From Pseudomonas sp. LBUM920 (GTDB taxonomy: Bacteria; Pseudomonadota; Gammaproteobacteria; Pseudomonadales; Pseudomonadaceae), in contig NZ_CP027762.1 of the NCBI RefSeq assembly GCF_003852315.1, positions 496,001 through 560,000 of the forward strand: DNA of 64,000 bases, read 5' to 3'. The notes under the pieces are model-generated. The model was given only the letters and a program-made list of their open reading frames with translations. It was not told the DNA's origin and searched no databases. The translations under genes and the position numbers were made by a program. Shown in pieces: positions 17,010 through 23,788 of this stretch (positions are counted from its first letter, which is position 1; every line of letters starts with the position of its first letter).

Positions 17010-19367
17010 ATGTTCGCTCCTGCCAATCAAAGTGCGTTTAACCTGACCCTGGATGGGGTTGCCAGCGACCTCAAGGTCTACAGCTTCCAGGGTGAGGAGG
17101 CGCTGAGTCAGCCTTACTGTATCGACCTTGAACTGGTCAGCGAACAGCCCGATCTCGATTTGGAAAGCTTGCTGCATCGCCAGGCCTATCTGGGTTTCGA
17201 TGAGCAGGGGCATGGTGTGCATGGCCTGGTCTATCGAGTCGGGCAGGGCGAGTCGGGGCGGCGCCTGACGCGTTATCAGATCCGTCTTGTGCCGCATCTG
17301 AAGTACCTGGCGCACAGCAGTCATCAGCGTATTTTTCAGCACAAGAGTGTGCCGCAGATTGTGGCGCTGGTGTTGGTCGGGCAAGGCATCCTGAGCGACC
17401 GCTTTGAGTTTCGCCTGAGCGGTACTTATCCACTGCGCGAGTACTGCGTGCAGTTCGGCGAGACTGATCTGGCGTTCATTCAACGTCTGTGCGCCGAGGT
17501 GGGCATCCACTACCACTTCCAGCATTCGCCCGACGGGCACCTGCTGGTATTCGGTGATGACCAGACCGTGTTCGCCCGGGCCGAACAGCCCACTCCCTAC
17601 AGCCCCGGCTCCGGGATGGTGGCGGCGACTCCGGCGATCAAGCGCTTTGCGATGCAACTGGAAACCCGCACAACAGGGATAAACCTGCGCGATTATGATT
17701 TTCGCAAGCCGCGCCTGACGCTGGAAAGTGCCGTGGCTGGCGAGCAGCTTCCGAGCCTTGAAATGCAGCAGTATCCCGGCCACTTTTCCGATCGCCCCCA
17801 TGGCAAATACCTTGCGCAGCGAGGCTTGGAGCGCCTGCGCACAGACTCGAGAGCCGCCCGGGGTGAAGGCGATGATCCTGCCTTGGCCAGTGGTCGGTTC
17901 CTCAGGCTTGGCGGGCACCCGCGAGAAAGCTGGAATGATTTGTGGCTGGTCACCCAGGTTTCCCATGAGGGCAAACAACCCCAGGTGCTGGAAGAGGCTG
18001 TTACCGAGGCTTCAGGTGAGGGTTTACGTCAGGGTTATCACAACACGTTTATCGCCGTGCCATGGGATGTGATTTTCCGCCCACCCTTGGCTGAACTGCC
18101 GCGCCCGAGCATCGGCGGTTATCAACACGCGGTGGTTACCGGGCCTGCCGACAGTGAAATCCATTGCGATGAATACGGCCGGGTCAAGGTGCAACTGGCC
18201 TGGGACCGTGACGGGCAACACAACGAGCACTCCAGCTGCTGGCTGCGTGTCGCCAGTGGCTGGGCGCATGATCGTTACGGCTCGGTGCTGATACCCAGAG
18301 TCGGTATGGAAGTGCTGGTGGGATTCGCCAATGGTGACCTGGACATGCCACTGGTGATGGGCTGCCTGCCCAACGCGGCAACGCCGGTGCCCCTCGATCT
18401 GCCAGCGGACAAGACCCGCAGTATCTTTCGCAGCCAGAGCAGCCCGGGCGGTGGCGGCTACAACGAGCTACGCATTGAGGACCGCAAAGGCGCCGAGGAA
18501 ATCTACTTGCGTGCCCAGCGTGACTGGACCCAGCACGTGCTGAATGACCAGCAGGTGCAGGTCGATAACGGGCGCCGGGTGAAGGTGGGCGGCGAGTCGC
18601 ATCACGAGCTGCAAGGCGAAGAGCAGCGCATTACCCATGGCAATCGCCTCACCGAACTCAAGCAGGATGACCACCTGACAGTTGGTGGTTCGCAGCAGAT
18701 GCGTGCAGGTCGCACCATCCAGATCGGAGCGGGGCAGAGCATTGTCATCGACGCCGGTGCGAGCGTGACAATCCAGGCCGGAGGGCAGTCGATCACGCTG
18801 TCGGCGGGTGGAATTTTCAGCAGCGTGCCGATCCAGCTTGGCGGCGCGCCGGCTGCCGCGACTGCGCCGTTAATGCCGGGAATAAAGGAAAAGCTGCTGG
18901 CGGTTGTTCCTGCCCCGTTAAGCCGCGTGCAAGTGGCCAGCCTGAAACGTAGTGCACCTTTTTGCGAAGAGTGCGAGCGCTGCAAGAACGGCCAGTGCGA
19001 CCTCCCGCAGCATGGGAATAAAGGTCCGGGACCCTCTGCCGGGAAAGCTGCTGGCGTCGAGCCGGGGTTTCATATCGTGCAGCGCGCAATGTCTCGGGAT
19101 GCCTTGGAAAAGTCGCTGTTCGAATCGCCCAGTGCGATCGTGCTGGAGCGGTTTCGCAGCCTCAATCCACAACTCACGCAGTACGCGAGGCCGGGGCAAA
19201 TGCTCGTCCTCAGCGACCCGCTTAACAGCCAATGCACGCGTGAAGAGGCATTGCTGATGGAGGCGGCGAAAGAAGTGAACGATGCACTGACGCCGATGAG
19301 CGATGAAGAGGCGGCGTTTATGGTTGAGCACCAGCAAGAGGTTGGTGCTTTTTTGGCGCAGAGTTGA
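17010..19367 (+). CDS. vgrG: T6SS spike protein VgrG (TssI) with Cys-cluster and LysM-like tail
   Basis: The trimeric spike tip of the type VI secretion needle, 785 aa. The gp27-like part spans ~1-370 (FNLTLDGVASDLKVYSFQGE start; YPLREYCVQFGETDLAFIQR). The gp5 OB-fold follows at ~380-460 (DEYGRVKVQLAWDRDG; SGWAHDRYGSVLIPRVGMEV), then the DUF2345 beta-helix (repeats around GAGQSIVIDAGASVTIQAGG). Past residue ~640 there is a Cys cluster (C652, C655, C658, C663) and a LysM-like segment (~686-737, ending PGQMLVLSDP). The TGA stop overlaps the ATG of the next reading frame. The tail suggests an evolved VgrG whose effector part is now in separate frames. No other T6SS structural genes are in the window, so this is an orphan vgrG island. 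Confidence 0.93.
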   Translation: MFAPANQSAFNLTLDGVASDLKVYSFQGEEALSQPYCIDLELVSEQPDLDLESLLHRQAYLGFDEQGHGVHGLVYRVGQGESGRRLTRYQIRLVPHLKYLAHSSHQRIFQHKSVPQIVALVLVGQGILSDRFEFRLSGTYPLREYCVQFGETDLAFIQRLCAEVGIHYHFQHSPDGHLLVFGDDQTVFARAEQPTPYSPGSGMVAATPAIKRFAMQLETRTTGINLRDYDFRKPRLTLESAVAGEQLPSLEMQQYPGHFSDRPHGKYLAQRGLERLRTDSRAARGEGDDPALASGRFLRLGGHPRESWNDLWLVTQVSHEGKQPQVLEEAVTEASGEGLRQGYHNTFIAVPWDVIFRPPLAELPRPSIGGYQHAVVTGPADSEIHCDEYGRVKVQLAWDRDGQHNEHSSCWLRVASGWAHDRYGSVLIPRVGMEVLVGFANGDLDMPLVMGCLPNAATPVPLDLPADKTRSIFRSQSSPGGGGYNELRIEDRKGAEEIYLRAQRDWTQHVLNDQQVQVDNGRRVKVGGESHHELQGEEQRITHGNRLTELKQDDHLTVGGSQQMRAGRTIQIGAGQSIVIDAGASVTIQAGGQSITLSAGGIFSSVPIQLGGAPAAATAPLMPGIKEKLLAVVPAPLSRVQVASLKRSAPFCEECERCKNGQCDLPQHGNKGPGPSAGKAAGVEPGFHIVQRAMSRDALEKSLFESPSAIVLERFRSLNPQLTQYARPGQMLVLSDPLNSQCTREEALLMEAAKEVNDALTPMSDEEAAFMVEHQQEVGAFLAQS

Positions 19368-20036
19368 TGGCGTTGGGGGTGGGATCAAGCATGGTGGAAA
19401 ATCATTTAACGCGGACCACGTCCGTCCTCGTGGATCTTGAAAAGTTGCACGTCAAAACCTTCCAGGCTCATGGCAATTTGCAAGGTGCAGAATTTTTCGC
19501 TAAACGTCAGAAGCTGTTAACTCAACTGGATAACAGCCTCGGGCCTCTGGTACGCAAAGGAGTTAGCATTGCCGATCACCCGAAGCTCAAAAAAGCATTG
19601 GGGATTTCCAGTCGTAGTTTGGTTCATCATTGGAGCAAAGCGGGTGTGTCAGGGGTGGATTCCTGGATATGCGACGCATATTCAAAGTGTCGCGCGGGCG
19701 AGTCAGTATATGACGGTGGGCGGGTTTATCGGTATTGGGCCAGGGGGATCAGCGTCCGCATTGAAGGTGAAGGAAACGTGTCGAGTTGGAAGCAGGGATG
19801 AGTGTCAGCAGGTCAAGTTCACCGAAAGTGGGGCATTCGTTGGAATGGTAACTGGTGGGGTGGTTGGTGCTATGGGAAGTGGGGCCATATGTGTCGGTAT
19901 TGGCGTTGCTACCGTCGGGGTGGGTGGAGCGGTTTGCGCGGTTGTAGTCGCGGGGTTGGGATCTGCTGTAGGGGGTAACGCATTTTCTAAAGTGGGTGAA
20001 ACTATTGGGGAAATTGTTTATAAGGTTGTCCGATGA
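19367..20036 (+). pseudogene. Putative T6SS membrane effector, frameshifted
   Basis: The product does not match a named family I can cite with certainty. The first part (from ATG 19367, or ATG 19391) reads VENHLTRTTSVLVDLEKL... to SRSLVHHWSKAGVSG. The frame then breaks at the GGGG run 19652-19655 and continues one base later as WIPGYATHIQSVARASQYM, ending at 20036. Dropping one G gives a continuous product of about 220 aa. Its end is rich in Gly and small residues (AFVGMVTGGVVGAMGSG; CAVVVAGLGSAVGGNAFSKV), suggesting glycine-zipper membrane helices like those of pore-forming toxins. It lies directly behind vgrG and overlaps the immunity candidate by 4 nt. It could be a sequencing error, a slippage-controlled gene or a true pseudogene. 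Confidence 0.7.
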
Positions 20037-20422
20037 TAAGTGACTCGGAAATCATTTTTTTGATGTCCTCCTTAGGCTTGTTTTTGTCCGGTATTTTTAT
20101 TATTGGTATTTGGTTTTATATGGTTTTTTTTAGAATGTCAGAAATTGTCGGATGTTTGGGGCGATCATTAGTTGTTCAAAATAGGAGCTCGCTTTTGAAC
20201 GCTGGGCTGGTCGGTAAGTTTCATATTCTAAGTGGTGTCTCGGGTGTGTTGGTTTTTCCTAAAAAATCAATTGAAAGAGGTGAACTTGACCCGGATGACT
20301 ATAGGCGGTTTCCGAAGCCCTTAAAGTTTTGGATTGTATCCTCTGCGACAGCAGCAATTGTGCTCACATTAGGTGGTGTGCTGATGGCCTTGGTAATTAA
20401 TTTTCTAGGGTGGCCTACCTAG
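20033..20422 (+). CDS. Predicted membrane immunity protein
   Basis: 129 aa. It has a strongly hydrophobic N-terminal segment (MSSLGLFLSGIFIIGIWFYM, ~11-30), a cytosolic middle with FPKKSIERGELDPDDYRRFP (~75-94), and a second hydrophobic segment at ~100-125. The start ATG overlaps the effector stop (ATGA at 20033-20036). A small membrane protein encoded immediately after a membrane-active effector is the usual layout for T6SS immunity to pore formers; the role is inferred from position and topology. It is clearly AT-richer than its surroundings, pointing to horizontal origin. A truncated paralogue is present at 20829-21026. Confidence 0.72.
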   Translation: MISDSEIIFLMSSLGLFLSGIFIIGIWFYMVFFRMSEIVGCLGRSLVVQNRSSLLNAGLVGKFHILSGVSGVLVFPKKSIERGELDPDDYRRFPKPLKFWIVSSATAAIVLTLGGVLMALVINFLGWPT

Positions 20423-20430
20423 AGTACTTA

Positions 20431-20457
20431 AAATTTTATCGCGTAGCGATAAAATTT
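20431..20457. terminator. Perfect AT-rich hairpin after the immunity gene
   Basis: The 12-bp arms AAATTTTATCGC (20431-20442) and GCGATAAAATTT (20446-20457) surround a 3-nt loop, 8 bases after the immunity stop. It may be a weak bidirectional terminator, since A/T runs form the base of the stem. It sits exactly at the junction with the relic effector copy, so a recombination role is also possible. Confidence 0.5.
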
Positions 20458-20458
20458 A

Positions 20459-20582
20459 CTGAGTCAATTGAATAACTGTCTCGGACCTCTCGTGCGTAAA
20501 GGCGTTGGCAAGTGTAAGTGCATTGTCTGGCAATGGGGGCGAAAAGTTAGGCGAAAATATCTATGAGGTTGTACATTGGCTC
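20459..20582 (+). pseudogene. Relic of a second effector gene, internally deleted
   Basis: Bases from 20459 translate as LSQLNNCLGPLVRKGV, clearly related to LTQLDNSLGPLVRKGV of the upstream effector. After a jump of about 430 bp relative to that gene and a frame change near 20505, bases from 20514 read SALSGNGGEKLGENIYEVV, related to its C-terminus SAVGGNAFSKVGETIGEIVY. No start or functional frame is left. This is a decayed duplicate of the effector. Confidence 0.72.
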
Positions 20583-20660
20583 ATGGGGGGTTGTGACATG
20601 TTTAGCTTTGTTGCCTCAACTTTGTCCTTTGAAGGTGCAAGAATTATTTGCTGAAGCTTA

Positions 20661-21026
20661 ATGGTTGCGTGTTTTTTTATTTATTGTGACTGTTCCTGTG
20701 TGGGCTTTGTAACTTTCTTATTTTAAGAAGGAAAAGATACGGAAGAACTTAAGCGTAGTTGGTATGTTATAAGTTCGGATGGAAGTGTCGGTTGGGATCC
20801 TATAAGTAGATCGTGGGCGATAAGGGCTGTGATCGGTGCTTTCGCCTTTCCCGCACACTCTATAAAACACGGATGTCTTAGTGCTGAGGACTACGCTGAG
20901 TTTCCGAAGATGCTCAAATTTATTTTGAAAGGTCTAGGTGTCTGTTCAGTGGCCTCCGTCCTTGGCATTTTTATTTTGCTTGTAATAGGAGAGCTTGTGG
21001 GATGGGAGGATGTTGATTGGTTCTAG
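20661..21026 (+). pseudogene. Decayed second immunity gene; C-terminal 65 aa still open
   Basis: The last part, 20829-21026 (GTG start possible), reads MIGAFAFPAHSIKHGCLSAE and on through DYAEFPKMLKF plus a hydrophobic segment. It aligns with GVLVFPKKSIERGELDPDDY of the intact immunity protein. Upstream, about 20669-20730 encodes a broken hydrophobic N-terminus (VFFYLL, stop, LFLCGLCNFLIL) in another frame. In-frame stops and a shift separate the two parts, so full-length protein cannot be made. Whether the 65-aa fragment is expressed is unknown. Confidence 0.65.
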
Positions 21027-21125
21027 ATTAGGCGAGAGCTTTTCAAAATGAAATTGTTGACGCTTTGTTTGTGACAGCAATTGTTATGAAAAACGAATCA
21101 TTGCTTGCGTCCTCCTTTGAATGGA

Positions 21126-21860
21126 ATGTACCTAATGCCGAATCAGTTGTTACCAAAAACTTGGTTAACCCATTGTCCCCTTCGGACGACTGAGAATGCG
21201 TTCGTCATTCTCAGTAACGCCAGCGACGCGAAGCCGGTAGATGTCTGGCGAAAAATGGCAGCTGGCATGCCGCCCCAGCCCGTCTGGGCAAGCACGGCCT
21301 ATGCTGAGTGGACTGAGGTCATGCCTTATGTCGCCATCATCGAGCCCGACAGCCCATTCCTCGACTGGATAGCAACCACCGTGTCTACGGACTGGGGTTG
21401 GCTGGCGGTATCGTCCAGCCCACTGGAAACAGTGGTAGCGCACCTGCAAAGCTTGACCAAGGTGCTGTTGCCCGAGGGGCAGGAAGTGTTTTTGCGCTTC
21501 TGGGATGGCGGTCAATTTCTGCCGATTGTGCAAAACATCGGCGATGAGGCGGGGAAGGTGTTGCCGGTATTTCAGCGTTACCTGATCAACGGCAAACCGC
21601 TGACGGTTGCGACTGGCCCGGTCACTGCCGCCAACACCAGCCCATGGTGGCAAGTGCCTGCCTCGTTGCTGGAGCATCTGGCAGCGCAATCACCCCACGT
21701 GCTGATCGACAACTTGCTGCAATGGCTCGAAGAGCAGCGCCCCGACCTGCATACCGCTTTCACGCCTGCGATCTTGCGCCACAAGGTCGCCTGCTTTGCG
21801 CGCGGGGCGGATATCAGCCATGGGGCGCTTGCCGACTATCTGGCCTCAGAGTTGAGTTGA
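21126..21860 (+). CDS. DUF4123 T6SS effector adaptor/chaperone
   Basis: 244 aa. DUF4123 proteins load cargo effectors onto VgrG. The fold is visible as TENAFVILSNASDAKPVDVW (~20-40), YVAIIEPDSPFLDWI (~68-82), HLQSLTKVLLPEGQEVFLRF (~105-125; the L..EG..V.LRF.D motif is typical) and WWQVPASLLEHL. A C-terminal helical region of ~70 residues follows. The start may be ATG 21126 or 21135; neither has a strong ribosome-binding site. DUF4123 genes usually lie between vgrG and the effector; here it follows the effector, immunity and relics, so it may have served the lost second effector. Base composition returns to host-like here. Confidence 0.83.
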   Translation: MYLMPNQLLPKTWLTHCPLRTTENAFVILSNASDAKPVDVWRKMAAGMPPQPVWASTAYAEWTEVMPYVAIIEPDSPFLDWIATTVSTDWGWLAVSSSPLETVVAHLQSLTKVLLPEGQEVFLRFWDGGQFLPIVQNIGDEAGKVLPVFQRYLINGKPLTVATGPVTAANTSPWWQVPASLLEHLAAQSPHVLIDNLLQWLEEQRPDLHTAFTPAILRHKVACFARGADISHGALADYLASELS

Positions 21861-21898
21861 CGCAGCGCCTGCTGGAAACAGTCATAGGTGTGAGGGGT

Positions 21899-22042
21899 GG
21901 TTGTGGCGAGCAGGCTTGCCCTGCGTCGGGCTGCGTAGTGGCCCCAAAACCTGCCAATGAGTTCTGGCAAAAAAGAACGCGGTGAACGTATCAGGGCTGC
22001 TGCGCAGCCCAACGCGAGGTGAGCCCGTTCGCCACACTCTGC
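21899..22042. repeat. Degenerate REP-like inverted repeat
   Basis: GTGGCGAGCAGGCTTGCCCTGC near 21903 and GTGAGCCCGTTCGCCAC ending near 22035 form the outer arms. GGGCTGCG and CGCAGCCC form an inner pair. The arrangement resembles a decayed REPIN in the 230-bp gap between the DUF4123 gene and rlmJ. Confidence 0.5.
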
Positions 22043-22091
22043 CCCTTTGCGCCTGTAGAAGGTAAACTTCGCCCCCTGCGCAGGAGCAACC

Positions 22092-22928
22092 ATGAATTAT
22101 CGTCACGCCTTTCACGCCGGCAACCACGCCGATGTCTTCAAACACCTGACCTTGACCCGCCTCATCGCCCTGATGTCGCGCAAGGAGCAGCCGTTCGCCT
22201 ACCTCGACACCCACGCCGGGATCGGGCTGTACGACCTGCAAGGTGATCAGGCCAACCGTACCGGTGAATACCTGGAAGGCATTGCGCGCCTGTGGGGCGA
22301 GAGCGACCTGCCGCCGCTGACCGCCGACTACATGCGCGTGTTGCATGAGATGAACCCGGATGGCCAGTTGCGCTACTACCCGGGCTCGCCGGAGCTGGCG
22401 CGCCGCCTTACGCGGCCTCAGGACCGTGTGCTGCTGAATGAAAAACACCCGGAAGACGGCGTGCTGCTCAAAGACAACATGAAGGGCGATCGCCGCGTCA
22501 AAGTACATTTGGGCGAAGGCTGGCATGTGCCGCGAGCCTTGCTGCCGGTGCCGGAAAAACGTGCGTTGATGCTGATCGATCCGCCGTTTGAAAAGCTCGA
22601 CGAGATGCAGCGCTGCGCAGCGTCCCTCAAGGAAGCAGTCAGCCGCATGCGCCAGACCGTTGCGGCGATCTGGTACCCGGTGAAAGACCAGCGCATGCTG
22701 CGCCGCTTCTACCAGGACCTGGCCGGCACGGGTGCGCCGAAGTTGCTGCGGGTGGAGTTGCTGGTGCATCCGCTGGACACGCCCAACACCCTGACCGGCT
22801 CGGGCCTGGCGATTGCCAACCCGCCGTGGGGGTTGGAAGAGGAGTTGCGTGAGCTGCTGCCGTGGCTGTCCAAGAAACTTGGCCAGACCCAGGGTGGGTG
22901 GCAGATGGATTGGCTCATCGCTGAGTAA
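22092..22928 (+). CDS. rlmJ: 23S rRNA (adenine-2030-N6)-methyltransferase RlmJ
   Basis: Methylates A2030 of 23S rRNA using S-adenosylmethionine. It is 278 aa, matching the family. The N-terminus MNYRHAFHAGNHADVFKHL is characteristic. YLDTHAGIGLYDL (~37-50) is the SAM-binding motif and LMLIDPPFEKLDEM (~155-168) holds the catalytic DPPF/Y motif of N6-adenine methylases. An AGGAG site lies 6 nt before the ATG. It is a single gene, followed by a REPIN. Confidence 0.95.
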   Translation: MNYRHAFHAGNHADVFKHLTLTRLIALMSRKEQPFAYLDTHAGIGLYDLQGDQANRTGEYLEGIARLWGESDLPPLTADYMRVLHEMNPDGQLRYYPGSPELARRLTRPQDRVLLNEKHPEDGVLLKDNMKGDRRVKVHLGEGWHVPRALLPVPEKRALMLIDPPFEKLDEMQRCAASLKEAVSRMRQTVAAIWYPVKDQRMLRRFYQDLAGTGAPKLLRVELLVHPLDTPNTLTGSGLAIANPPWGLEEELRELLPWLSKKLGQTQGGWQMDWLIAE

Positions 22929-22956
22929 TCAGATCTCAAGCCAAGCACAACACTAA

Positions 22957-23048
22957 ATGTGGGAGCGGGCTTGCTCGCGAAAGCGGAGTGTCAGTTAACA
23001 GATATGTCGACTGATATACCGCATTCGCGAGCAAGCCCGCTCCCACAT
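22957..23048. repeat. REPIN: inverted REP pair, TCGCGA class
   Basis: Left arm from 22957 (ATGTGGGAGCGGGCTTGC then TCGCGA), right arm 23025-23048 (its reverse complement), 24-base arms and a 44-base spacer. It lies between the convergent rlmJ and msrA genes. Confidence 0.92.
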
Positions 23049-23067
23049 TTTTTGATCTGCGTTGTGC

Positions 23068-23715
23068 TTAGATCGGGCAGGTCACGCCTGTGCCGCCGAT
23101 CCCGCAATAGCCCTGCGGGTTCTTCGCCAGGTATTGCTGGTGATACGCCTCGGCGAAGTACACCGTCGGTGCCTCTTCGATTTCTGTGGTGATGGTGCCC
23201 AGGCCGGCCTTGGTCAGTTCGCCCTGATACGCCTCGGCGCTGGCCTTGGCCGCTTCCAGGTGCTCAGGCTTCACCGCGTAGATCACCGAACGGTACTGGC
23301 TGCCGATGTCGTTGCCCTGGCGCATGCCCTGGGTCGGGTTGTGCAGCTCCCAGAACATTTTCAGCAGCTCTTCGTAGCTGATCTTGTCTTGGTCGAACAC
23401 CACCAGTACCACTTCGCTATGGCCGGTCAGGCCCGAGCAAACTTCTTCGTAAGTTGGGTTCGGCGTGTAGCCGCCGGCATAGCCGACCACGGTGCTGACC
23501 ACACCGTCGCGCTGCCAGAACCGGCGTTCGGCACCCCAGAAACAACCGAGACCGAAGATCGCGAACTCGACGTTGTCGACAAAGGGGCCGAGCAGCGGGT
23601 TGCCGTTGACGAAATGCGTCTCTGGCAGCGCCATCGGGGTTTCACGGCCAGGCAAAGCTTGTTCTTGAGTGGGCAACACGTTTTTGTTCACCAGAATTTC
23701 CGAGCGCAAGACCAT
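23068..23715 (-). CDS. msrA: Peptide-methionine (S)-S-oxide reductase MsrA
   Basis: Repairs methionine-S-sulfoxide in proteins using thioredoxin-derived electrons. It is 215 aa. The catalytic motif GLGCFWGAERRFWQ lies at ~55-68 with the nucleophilic Cys in GCFWG; VVGYAGGYTPNPTYEEVCSG and the C-terminal Cys residues (YCGIGGTGVTCPI) that resolve the disulfide are present. The start at 23715 has an AGAGGA site 7 nt upstream. It sits next to dipA on the same strand, as in P. aeruginosa (PA5018-PA5017). Confidence 0.96.
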   Translation of the reverse strand: MVLRSEILVNKNVLPTQEQALPGRETPMALPETHFVNGNPLLGPFVDNVEFAIFGLGCFWGAERRFWQRDGVVSTVVGYAGGYTPNPTYEEVCSGLTGHSEVVLVVFDQDKISYEELLKMFWELHNPTQGMRQGNDIGSQYRSVIYAVKPEHLEAAKASAEAYQGELTKAGLGTITTEIEEAPTVYFAEAYHQQYLAKNPQGYCGIGGTGVTCPI

Positions 23716-23788
23716 GATCAGTCCTCTCGTCAGGTTGAGTTAGCGGTAAAGATTCAGACAGCCAGTGTGCCCGAGTGTTACAGCGCTG

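Noticed and set aside
21086..21193. 35-codon frame (MKNESLLASSFEW...) overlapping the DUF4123 start
   Set aside because: No ribosome-binding site, no relation to the immunity relic, and it overlaps the DUF4123 gene in another frame.
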